This document shows, piece by piece, positions 55,155 to 64,000 of a stretch of 64,000 bases of DNA (positions are counted from its first letter, which is position 1; the number at the start of each line of letters is the position of its first letter). Source of the DNA: Pipra filicauda. Taxonomy: Eukaryota; Chordata; Aves; Passeriformes; Pipridae. Below the pieces are notes generated by a model, which saw only the letters and a program-made list of their open reading frames with translations, was not told the DNA's origin and did not search any database. The DNA is taken from assembly GCF_003945595.2 (NCBI RefSeq), contig NW_024104620.1, forward strand, positions 1-64,000, in the 5' to 3' direction. The translations under genes were made by a program, and so were the position numbers.

Positions 55155-55450
55155 TAGACACGGGTCCTCCCGAGAGCTCGCTCCCCGCTCCCTTCTCCGT
55201 GGGCTTCGACACCGTCTGTCTCCTTCTGGCACTCAGAGAGGGGAAAAAGCAGTGGGGAATGTTCAAATATGTCGATTCGTCTCATTAAAATGCCGCTACC
55301 TTCAGACAGGTGATCTACCGGACAAGCTGCTGAACGGGAAGGGGCAGTTCTAGAAAAGCATTTTCTATCGAAAACTTCCTGAGATCGCGGCTCTTGCTAT
55401 GTTTGAAAGGGCATCTGTGATATTTGGGGTCTCATATGGACCCCAATTTT
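55155..55450 (-). other. Candidate first exon from the CpG island (5' UTR)
   Basis: The minus strand carries a donor with full GTAAGT consensus (TCTA/GTAAGTGG; intron starts at 55154). The upstream start is unknown; the upper boundary given here is a guess within the island. The frame open across the donor in phase 1 has no ATG after its preceding stop, so this exon would be non-coding unless translation starts elsewhere. Spliced to the 48.1 kb exon, the first good ATG would be the one inside that exon. This is a model, not an observation of RNA. Confidence 0.35.
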
Positions 55451-55929
55451 GGGCAGCAAACCTCTCGTTTAACGAGGACAGCCGGAGGAGCCCCGCAGCG
55501 CCAAGCCCACGGGGCATGAAGCATCCCCGCAAGCGGCCGTCTGCGCTCTCGCTCCCAGGGGAGGAGCAGCGCCAGGCCCCCCCGGCTCCCTGCTCCTGAC
55601 CCGTACCAGGGCGTGCAGAAAGCTCAGACTGCTCCACAACCCCGGCCCAAATTAACAAAGACCGTTGAGCTCTGCAAACCTGAACTGCTCTTCCAGTACA
55701 CAACAAAATGAAAGGGGTAAGATCAGACAGTTTCTGGTTACAAAAATCGGTTTGATTATGAATTAGAAAGATCAATGAAATCAAATAAACCACAGAAAGG
55801 GGGATAAAAAGCTACGCTGTAAGTTTCTACTAAATGTCGCTTTATTTGAATAAGAAAGGGAGGAATGAATGTGAGGAAAGCAAACAGTGTGAATAATCTC
55901 AGCCCTAATGATTAATAATTGCTACTTAC

Positions 55930-56070
55930 CTGACATCCAAAGGCCTCACGGGAGCCCTGGGGGACAGAGCTCTGCAGGCACTGATTGAGGTGCTGTGCAG
56001 TGACTCGAGGGGACCGTGGTAAACACCAGGCAGGGGGGCATCAGGCTCCTGCACGTGGGGTCTCTACACA
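55930..56070 (-). other. Possible exon ending in a perfect splice donor
   Basis: On the minus strand the sequence GGATGTCAG/GTAAGTAGC gives the ideal 9-nt donor consensus at 55930/55929. The upstream 100 bp hold several CpGs. The phase-0 frame is open for about 38 codons (including SSVPQGSREAFGCQ) with no ATG, so it could be a non-coding first exon at the edge of the CpG island or an internal exon. Acceptors nearby (CTGTCCCCCAG, GTGCCTGCAG) are modest. The upper boundary is not determined. Confidence 0.3.
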
Positions 56071-56706
56071 ACCTCTCCTACATCCTTATAATCCACTAAA
56101 CACAGAGGTCTGGACACACTTAGCATGAAGCACGGGAGCCACCGCTCAGTGGTGGGTGGCTGCTCAGTAGCTCAGGCCACTTCATGACACCCTGAACCCA
56201 CGTATCTTTCATTAATGTCTTCGTGAGGACAAACCAAACTACTACAAACCATTTCCTCTCCTAATCCTGCCTCTTTTTCACAGGCAAAGCTGGATGCTGT
56301 TTGTGAGCACTTACACACATCCCTGGGTTAGGACAGCACAGGCAACTTGTGTACTGCCACTGAGGTGCGGGAACTGACTGCAGAAGCTGCTATACTGGCT
56401 GGAAGTGTGAGATGAAGCACATCTGCCTAAATCACAAACCCTAGCACAATACATGACTCATTCTTGCACCTTGGAAAGGAATTGCTTTTGCTCAGGTGGC
56501 ACCAGCAGCTGAATTTTACAACCAGCTTCCCAGCTTCATTTGCTTCTTCCCATATAAAAAAGCAGGGCCCTGCATTTTTCAGACTATTCCTGAAAGTTGT
56601 TTATTTCACTGTAGCTGCATAGTACTTAAGATGAACTCCAGTTTAGACTACAAATTTTTCAAAAATAAGTGGGCAAAATAAATCTCTTTTAAAAAAATCC
56701 TAAAAT

Positions 56707-56765
56707 TAAAAAAAAAAAAAAGGAAAAAAGAGGAAAAAAAAAGAAGAAAAAGGAAAGAAAAAGAG
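56707..56765 (-). promoter_or_regulatory. Intronic pyrimidine tract after splice donor
   Basis: On the minus strand, starting a few bases after the donor of the 56.8 kb exon, about 60 nt are uninterrupted T/C (T runs with CC, TTC and TCTT). U-rich tracts just inside a 5' splice site are known binding sites for TIA1/TIAL1, which help U1 recruitment, and for PTB, which can repress. That suggests regulated splicing if the exon is real. Otherwise it is a purine/pyrimidine microsatellite. Confidence 0.4.
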
Positions 56766-56771
56766 ACCTAC

Positions 56772-56850
56772 CTTTAAGATCCTCATCCGAAGTTACAGAT
56801 CTCTCCGGGGTCATTCCAGCACTAGAAGAAGTAAGCAGGACTGAGCTGAC
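56772..56850 (-). CDS. Candidate early coding exon of an unidentified minus-strand gene
   Basis: A 79-nt segment with a textbook acceptor on the minus strand: a CTAAT branch-like motif, then TTTATCTGCTTTTATTCAG. Its donor is also good (AAAG/GTAGGT). A second acceptor 10 nt inside (GCTCAG) would give a 69-nt form. One frame is open throughout and contains an ATG with G at -3, giving MTPERSVTSDEDLK before a phase-1 junction. The Ser/Thr/acidic peptide looks like a disordered N-terminus with possible phosphosites (TPER, TSDED). Two CpGs in so short a segment, outside the island, fit coding constraint. Phase matches the 48.1 kb exon. I do not recognise the protein. Confidence 0.42.
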
Positions 56851-57029
56851 CTGAATAAAAGCAGATAAATTAGCCCAGTGTTATTTTCAGGAATTATCCA
56901 ACTAGAATAAATACATTTTGTTAAATATAATCTAAACAGACTGCACTGGGCAAACAGATTCTGGACTGGGGAGTCCATGGAAACCCAAATGTTTAAGAAC
57001 AACAACATTAGATTGCCTACCACTGAATT

Positions 57030-57061
57030 TTTGAGCAATACATTTTGATGTATTGCTCAAA
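57030..57061. repeat. Perfect 14-bp inverted repeat (hairpin)
   Basis: TTTGAGCAATACAT, a 4-nt spacer TTTG, then ATGTATTGCTCAAA, with no mismatch. It lies about 180 bp upstream of the 56.8 kb exon in the minus sense and just outside the CR1 element. Confidence 0.9.
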
Positions 57062-57092
57062 TCTTTCTTCCCACTCCCTTCCCCTTACTCAT

Positions 57093-57950
57093 ATTCAGTT
57101 GTCTGAATTGTCAGACAGGTCAGACTGGAAGGGACCATGGGAGTCCATCCTATCCAGCCTGTGCTCAGGACAGGGTCAGCCATGAGACCAGACCAGGTGA
57201 CTCTGGGCTTTGTCAGGTTCTTGAAAACTTCCAAGGATGGAGGCTGCACAACCTCCCTGGACCCCCACATATGGAAAGTCCCTACTTGTATCAGCCTGAG
57301 CATGTCTTGTTTCAGTTTATCCCCACTTCCATTCGCCAATGTTAAGGGCCTGGCTGTGTCTCCTCCACAACCTCCTCACAGAACCTGGCAGGTTGCTGGT
57401 AGGTGCCCACATCCATCCCCTTCCCTGGCTGAGCAAACCCCCTTCCCACAGCCTCTCCTCACAGGGCTCCAGCCCCAGACCAACTTGGTGGCCCTTCACT
57501 GAACTTATTCCACTTTAAGGATGTCTTTACTGCTTTCATTTCTGCTGCACTTTTCCATAGAATTTTCCTCCCAACAGCCCATCCCAGGGATGAAACTCAG
57601 AGGTTTCTCCTTTCCCAGGGCAGATCTTTGCATTTGTTGCCATTGATTTTCATGAGGTCCCTTCTCCAGCCTGGCTAAGTGTCCCTAAAGAGCAGCCCAG
57701 CCCTCAAGTATGTTGAATGGTATCCCTCCCCCAGCTGCAGCTGATGACACCTGCACACTTGATGAGAGTACACTCCACCACCTCCCCAGGTCACTGACAG
57801 GGACATCAAACAGGACAGGTACCCCACTTTTGACATGCAGAGCAAGACTCATCACCCACAGCCTTCTGAGACCCAGCCTGGGTTTATAATCCACATACTC
57901 ATCCACTCATCCAGACCTCAACGTACTAATCTGGATGCTTGTCAGCCTCC
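57093..57950 (-). mobile_element. CR1 LINE fragment, about 860 bp
   Basis: In reverse complement it shows the CR1 3' portion (GACTGGAAGGGACCATGGGA, GGCTGCACAACCTCCCTGGA). It then extends into the 3' part of the reverse-transcriptase ORF, recognisable by blocks such as CCTTCTCCAGCCTGGCTAAG, GCTGATGACACCTGCACACT and GTCACTGACAGGGACATCAA. The frame is broken by many stops, so it is a dead copy. The octamer tail is degraded. Outer boundaries are approximate. Confidence 0.88.
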
Positions 57951-60160
57951 TCCTTTTCAAAAGAGCTTTCTCTTGTTCTGATGTAACACAAAAAGAAATG
58001 TCACTATACAAACCTCCTCCACAGGCAGAATAAACAACCCAATAACTGGAAAAGACCATTACTCCCAATAAAAAGTGGGGAAGTAAGAAAACTATGGGAA
58101 TGTCCTGCACTTGACTTTAGAGACAAGCCTGTTTATGCAAGCATTGCTGTATGCCAAAAGTGCCTGAGCAATTTAAGGAGTCATTAGATAGTGTAACAGA
58201 TGTTTCAATACTTTACAGATCTAACTAGGAAGCAAAAGCCACAGCACGTTGCTGTCACCTGCTTCAGTGCAAAGAGGGAAAGAGGTGAACCCACCAACCC
58301 AATTTTTTTTCACATCATTAACTTCTTTCTTCACCACTGCCTCTCCCCTGAGTCCTCGTTGCCTTCATTTTTCTGTCTCCCTGTATCAAAGCTCCCATCT
58401 CCCCACTGTCCATAGGGTCCCTGTCTTAGTTTCCTCTCTCCCTTCTCCTTGCACTCCTGAAGGACACAAGCAGCCAAAGCCTGACAGGCCAAAACAGACT
58501 TTTTCTATGGTCAGAGAGACACAGGTGAGCCTCTCCTGACTCTCACCTGGCTCCTGCTGGGACTCTGCTGCAGGTTGCCTCCAACATTTCATGACAAACA
58601 TTTTCCATTACATTTTCCATTTCCAACTCTCAACCTTTCTATCATATGATTTCAGGTTAAAACAGCAGGAATTTTGTACAGCTTATCTAGTTCAATATGA
58701 TCTTTCTGTCAGCTGCTGAAAAAAGATTGTAGGCGTTAAAGCCAAAAGCCAAAATCCAGCTGTGATTCATCTCCAGCCTCACCCTAGAAACTTAACCTCA
58801 TCCCAAATACCAGTTTTCCTAACTGAAACCAAAGGCTTATACACATGAACCGTCATTCATAACTAACACTCATCACAACACACTTTCAACTACCATAAAC
58901 AGATTTTCCTCAGCTGTGTATGGTTTTTAGTGATTAACATAGTACAACAGCTAAAATAGAAAATACTACGTAGTTCCAGCTACTGAACTTGTACTTAACA
59001 GCTGCTCAGCACCCTGTGGGACTGCCAATGCTGCTTTTGCTCCAGGCAGATAAAGGAAGAGTGTGAGAAGAGTCACATTGGCTTAGACCACTAGTGCACC
59101 CAGGCAAGGGCTGTAACCACAGCCAACAGGGAAAAGGATGAGAACACACACACCTTACACAGATATTCCCTCTGGCCATCTCTGGCCTTAGAGATAATGC
59201 CTTTGTATTATAAGAAGACATAAAAAGAAGAAAAACACCTCATTGGTGTTTCCCATTGCATTCCTAAAAAAAGGGGAGAAAGCTTCTGACAAAAACAGTC
59301 CTTCCCCAAACTGACAGGTGTCAGTGCTCCTGCTAGAATAGCTCTTCCAGGAGATCCAGAGCAAGCTCTTGCCCTAAACTTAATGCATAAGAGCAGGGCA
59401 CATGATTTATATGTATTATACTGGATTAGGAAAGAGACAAATTTTATTTCTGCCATTTAAAAACTATTCCTATATTTAGAATTTTTATATCATTTCAGAG
59501 AAAGATACATACTCTTTTGTTAGCTATCATGTCTGTACCCTGTCCTAGGTTTTCCCATATTTTCCATCTACCTCATGTCAGAGCAGTGGTTCCTGAACTG
59601 TAGCCCACCAAATCACAGCAACTGATCCACAGGAAAAGGTGCACAGTTCTGCATTGCCTTTGTTTAATAAAGTTTAATGGGGAGGATACTTCACTCCTCC
59701 CTTAGCCCACTCCTTGCAGCTTCATAGTTGCCTATGGTGGAAAGACAAAAAAGCTTGGGAGTCACTTTCTGCTTTCTGTTCCAAAGAATAATGGTTTTAT
59801 AATGGAATTTTCCAAGGATAAAATTCACCTGGCCATATAACCAATTAGGACAACCAAGAAACTCACAGAAGTATGTCTCTGCAACAAAGAACCCAGATTC
59901 CAGAATTTTGCAAATCCCAGACACTAACTGGTTTGATCTTCTAATTTACAGTGATACCACATTACAGTGACCTGCCTACATCTGACATGAAGCATAATTT
60001 AATGCTTGTTAATCAACAATGAGGGGAAGTGTAAGCCCTGCGTTCCTTATCTAATGCTTTCCCTCTCCTGTGCTGAGAGAGTTAGAGGATTTGTCTTGTT
60101 CTGTCTATCATCTTCTTCGGTAAACACCAATCACTGCAATAAATCTGGTAAGAAGGCCGA
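57951..60160. other. Non-coding DNA, no gene recognised
   Basis: No supported exon or RNA gene. A CT-rich stretch lies at about 58320-58460 without repeat structure. Confidence 0.5.
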
Positions 60161-60169
60161 CTTCTGACC

Positions 60170-60480
60170 TCTTTGTTCATATTTGTGCCATATATAAATA
60201 TGTTGCTGGCAATATTTTCTGGTGGATTTTTTTTAACCCATTAAACAGAAATGCATTATAGAGTAGAACATAAGGGAATTTCAAAGTATTATAAATATAG
60301 GATTAGGAAACTTGCCAGCAATATCTATCGCTGACAGCTAAATTTATTAAAGTTCATCAGCAGTAATTGCCTCATTGTTGAATGACTTTTGCATGTAATT
60401 ATCACCAGTCTAAACACAGATTGCCTCAGGTACAGTATCTAATGTGATCATGCATTCTGAATCCTATTAAAATAGCCAAG
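60170..60480. promoter_or_regulatory. Candidate conserved non-coding element
   Basis: Repeat-free sequence of about 310 bp with many homeodomain/POU-like cores (ATAAATATG, GCATGTAATTATCACC, TAAATTTATTAAAG) and a near-duplicate pair TTGCTGGCAATAT (60202) / TTGCCAGCAATAT (60313). This reads like a developmental enhancer, but no alignment was possible. Confidence 0.28.
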
Positions 60481-61689
60481 ATGTAACAGAGATTATTCTC
60501 TCCCTACCGGTAAGGAAGTGAAAGAAGCAACAGACACAGAGAGAGTTTATTTTGCTCAGCCTAAACAGTGTTATTTCTCTGTCTCATTCCAAGGTTTCCA
60601 GCAATGCTTTGCTACCATAGATGCTGAAGCAAGACTTAAGAGATGCCAATTCTATGCCAGTGTCATTTATCTCAAGGACAAATGAAAATTCCTGTGCCCC
60701 TCTAGAAAGACAACGCCTGAGGCATGATTGCTAAAATGGGCTTTAAACGTCATGCTATATTTTAATAGACAGAAAGATGGATACATCAATGTCTAAAATA
60801 ATAATTCTTAAATTATATTTATCAGAACAAGGAAAGGCTGGAATTGTAATTTGAAGAAGTCTGAGCTCCAGTATTGTGAGATAATATCCAAGGAGAGAGG
60901 ACATACAGCCCTTTCTTTGAACTTCTATGCTGTTTTAAGATGTTTTCAAGATCTAAAGGCTCAGCATCAAAGACAAAATTTCATACTTTTTTTTCAGCAA
61001 CCTAAAATCTTCACACGATATTACTGTCCCATTCCCAAACCCCACTTCCTCAATAAAAAGTAAATACATCAATTATTATTCCCTTTCCTCAATGTACCAG
61101 CTCTTTTGAGACTGAACAGAATACACTCTACTCTTCTGAATCATTACATGCAATAGACACATGAAGGGTTTTTAAAAAATGAAATAGAATAAGATTTCAA
61201 AATTTAATTTGTAGATTTATTTAATATCTTCAAAAGGATCATCTTAAAAGCTTCAATATCATCTTAGAAATGCGTTGGTCATTGTAGCCAATTTTGTCAA
61301 TGTCAAATACCCACCATTCTCATGCCTCCTTATATGCACATTTACCTATCACTTCCTAGGGTTCTGGAGTGACTTTTCAGATAAATTCGTATTCAAGATT
61401 GTGTTTCAGCCGTAGATTTAACAGCAAAGGGTTGCAAAACCATTACGTAGTATTTAAAAATACAGCATGAAAACCTATGTTGAATAAGGACTTTCAGCAG
61501 AGAAAAAGGATTTGACTGTGCAACAGAGACAGCTTCAGAAATTCTACAGTCTTTTCAAACACTACTAAGCTGTTGTCGATTTGATGTTGTCTGTTGTCAA
61601 GGGCTTTTGCAGTTCTCTTGTAAGAAAAGCAGCTGCAGACATAAATGCTTGAATAAAGATAAAACTTGTCCCATAGTACCTTCCCTTAC
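60481..61689. other. Non-coding DNA, no gene recognised
   Basis: AT-rich sequence with short random open frames only. Confidence 0.5.
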
Positions 61690-62170
61690 CCCTCCTCCTG
61701 TTGCTTTTTCTCTCAAGTTTATTAGCATTAATAACTGGAAGCACTGATGTAGCCTTTTAGGGTATTAGACCAAACCTGTAAATTAATGCATTGGTTCATC
61801 ACAATTCATTAATCAAGCCTGTGCTGGATTTAACAGACAGCAGATTATTAAAGACACCAAATTACACAGATGAAAAAACCCAGCTCCCAGAGGGTCAGCT
61901 GTAATGTGAATGGTTTTGCATAAAACCATAAACCTGCTATTAAATTAAAAACAGGAAAAAATTATGCCACTGCTTATCTAAAGTAATTTTTTTTAAAAGG
62001 GATGTTACGCTAATTTCCTTCTTAACTGGTCCTGGTTACAGAGCAAAGGACTAAAGGTTAACGGCAATGGCTCCTCTGATGCTTGGTTAAGCAACTTACA
62101 CTAACATATCCTGACTGAGGTGAAGAAATTAATGAAATTACTACTGTAATTCATTACTAATGGAAAATTG
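61690..62170. promoter_or_regulatory. Candidate conserved non-coding element
   Basis: About 480 bp dense in TTAAT/ATTAAT cores (GCATTAATAACT, AAATTAATGCAT, CATTAATCAAG, GAAATTAATGAAATTAC). It includes an 8-bp palindromic pair ATGGTTTT-GCAT-AAAACCAT at 61910-61929. It has no recognised transposon and no coding frame. A cluster of paired homeodomain sites supports, but does not prove, a distal enhancer. Confidence 0.32.
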
Positions 62171-63255
62171 TCAATGCTTTCAGCCAGCAGTTCACACAAA
62201 TTTTCTGCAGACATGAAGACCTAGTATAGTGACTCATGCTCTGAGACTTGCTACTCTTATGTCAAGTCCTGGCACCATTCATCACAGCCAAACTTTATGC
62301 CATGCTATCCAGCAGAGTTGAGCAACCTTTGATCTCAATAGCTGAGGTCTTTCTACTTCTGTGACACAGGTTTATGAAGAAAGAAAAAATAACATGTAAT
62401 TTTCAGCATCAATCTAGAGAATGCTAAAATAAAGAGAGAGGAGAGGCAGAATCACTGCAACCAGCATCCACAGTATAACAAACATAAGAAAGGTCGTAAT
62501 TTTTCAACTAATGGTGCCAAAAACAAACAGCGTAAATTAGCGTAAAGTTTATATATCAATTACCAATTTAAAGGACAACTTCTATAACAAATAGTGAACA
62601 TTAACAGTTAGTGAAGATTTTGAACAAGATTGTCCTACAACGTTGTGCTACATAGTCCTGGTTTCCCTTTATATTCTTCACTAAACCACAAAACAGAACA
62701 TCAGAGTAAGCTAGGATAGCAAAAGAGAGATTCACCTGTGACCACTGTAACAGTTGTCATCTACAGATAGCAAGAATATGTTATATTCAGTGACTTTGAC
62801 TATATAAACAAAGTATTTAATATTACTTGACTGCATATAACATGAGATTCCTAACAAGAGCATTCTTTTACGTTAATTTATAGGACAATGTTAATTTATA
62901 GGCTATTGTTTTATGGTTGTGGAGTTATGCTGGGAGGAAGCTAATAATCTTTACAATCTTCCCATTGATTTGCTCTTTGCTTGTGAGCAAGAAAGATACT
63001 CTTTCTGATGGCCATAAATACCCAAGAGATGAGAATTGTGCAGCACACTTCCCAAAGGAGCAGCAGGGTTAAATTTATGCAAACAAAAATTAAAGTTTGA
63101 ATATCAGTATTGTTTTCCCCCATGAGGAAGAGTAGAATTAAGAGGTAAGGAAATCCCTACCCATATAGGAATTCAACAGAGCACATCCAAAATGGCTTGT
63201 ACTTTTCTGTGCATCCCACCATGTGAAATGGAAAGATCTGGCACAATGAGAGTGA
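62171..63255. other. Non-coding DNA, no gene recognised
   Basis: AT-rich unique sequence. It includes a short tandem duplication with an 18-bp period, where GTTAATTTATAGG occurs at 62872-62884 and 62890-62902. No gene is supported. Confidence 0.5.
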
Positions 63256-63310
63256 CATCGGCATAGAGAGCCGATGCTCTATTCTTCCTTTTTAAAGGAA
63301 GAATAGAGCA
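63256..63310. repeat. Two adjoining perfect hairpins
   Basis: First stem: CATCGGC (63256-63262), 7-nt loop ATAGAGA, GCCGATG (63270-63276). Second stem: TGCTCTATTCTTCCTTT (63275-63291), 2-nt spacer TT, AAAGGAAGAATAGAGCA (63294-63310), a perfect 17-bp inverted repeat. The two share the bases TG, so they compete at their junction. An alternative stem ATAGAG/CTCTAT (63263-63268 with 63277-63282) joins the first loop to the second arm. Confidence 0.92.
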
Positions 63311-64000
63311 GATTTGCTGTCACATTCTTCCCTCCCCGTGGGGAGCGGGGCTCTGCGGATGTCATTCAGCAAGCATGTCCAGAAAGTCGCTGTACATCAC
63401 CTACTTTAAGTGATATATGATCTCCTCAGGAGAAGCCATTGAAAGTGAAAACCAAAAGAACATTGTCCAGGGAAGAGCCCCTCTGCAGATGTTGCCCATT
63501 CTTTATAATTGTTCCACAAGCATCCCACTGGCTGCTTAGAGGGAACAAGTGCCAAGGCAGACAGGACCCCCATGCACTCCAAATGGTATTTCTCAGGCTA
63601 AACTGAGTTCAAAAATTAGCATTTCTGATAACTCAGAGCAGTGTATATAGAGCTCTTATTCAAACTCCTAGCCTGGCATCACAGTGCACACCGAGAGCAA
63701 AGCAGCGTGTGAGAAAGTGTCTGCTTGCTCTGCTTTGCCATTGGCACTCCTATGGATTAATACAGCAGCAGAGCTTAGAAATGCAACCTAGAAATCACAA
63801 GAATGGTGATGTCTTCGTGGAAAAAAAGATGCTCAAAATGTATTCAATGTAAAAGTCTCTGGTTATGTTATTTAATACATAAAAATTGCTTAGACCTCTA
63901 AGCTAATTCTTATTAAAATCAGACAAGTATCGCCTTTGCATACACTACTCTACTGATAGACTATAACATACCATATCAAGTACAATCCTTTTCCCAGTAC
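63311..64000. other. Non-coding DNA, no gene recognised
   Basis: No supported exon, RNA gene or repeat up to the window edge. It begins with a short GC-richer patch near 63330-63360. Confidence 0.5.

Larger units (their letters stand above)
54660..55620. promoter_or_regulatory. CpG island, probable promoter
   Basis: About 960 bp abruptly rich in CpG within an otherwise CpG-poor window. It includes GGGCGGGCGG at 54961-54970 and GGGCGGGG at 54981-54988 (SP1/KLF-type GC boxes), and a tandem AGCAGCGG/AGCAGCCG repeat around 54989-55020. No TATA box is obvious, as in typical CpG-island promoters. Several long open frames on both strands here (the longest about 218 residues, minus strand) are low-complexity Arg/Pro/Ala/Ser and reflect base composition, so they are not called as proteins. 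A minus-strand splice donor at 55149-55154 suggests transcription toward lower coordinates. Confidence 0.8.

Noticed and set aside
54576..55266. Long minus-strand open frames (up to about 218 residues) across the CpG island
   Set aside because: They are Arg/Pro/Ala/Ser-rich low-complexity frames with equally long competitors on the other strand and no domain; GC-rich DNA has few stops by composition.
56408..56422. TGAGATGAAGCAC resembling the 5' part of miR-143
   Set aside because: Only 13 nt match, the rest of the mature sequence differs and no complementary arm is present nearby.
57137..57502. Plus-strand 121-residue open frame
   Set aside because: It lies antisense within the CR1 element and is a by-product of that repeat.

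Overview
This is a 64 kb window of nuclear DNA from a vertebrate, almost certainly a bird and probably a songbird. The main evidence is three copies of CR1 (the dominant avian LINE): two on the minus strand and one on the plus strand, with the octamer tails visible in two of them. There is also a solo LTR of avian endogenous-retrovirus type. Most of the window is AT-rich with few CpGs, apart from one dense CpG island. I see no bacterial-style genes, CRISPR array, rRNA or tRNA. The open frames are short, and many lack an ATG start. I treat almost all of them as chance.

Layout. From 1 to about 47 kb there is non-coding, intronic or intergenic DNA with simple repeats, a CR1 fragment (21.4 kb), a solo LTR (27.4-28.3 kb), a second CR1 fragment (35.5 kb) and two blocks that read like conserved regulatory DNA (about 3.6-4.0 and 31.5-31.9 kb). 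At 48.1 kb on the minus strand there is a 90-nt segment with a strong acceptor, a strong donor and one open frame. From 54.7 to 55.6 kb lies a CpG island, with GC boxes, G-quadruplex motifs and a splice donor on the minus strand. At 56.8 kb, also on the minus strand, is a 79-nt segment with near-ideal splice sites and a frame starting MTPERSVTSDEDLK. A long CR1 follows at 57.1-57.95 kb. From 60 to 62.2 kb there are two more homeodomain-site-rich blocks, and a striking pair of adjoining hairpins sits at 63.26-63.31 kb.

How it may fit together (inference): the window may hold the 5' part of a minus-strand gene with large introns. Two alternative starts, an upstream one feeding the 56.8 kb exon and the CpG island at 55 kb, could both splice to the 48.1 kb exon. 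All three junctions are phase 1. I do not recognise the protein and give no gene name. None of the exons can be confirmed without RNA or cross-species alignment.
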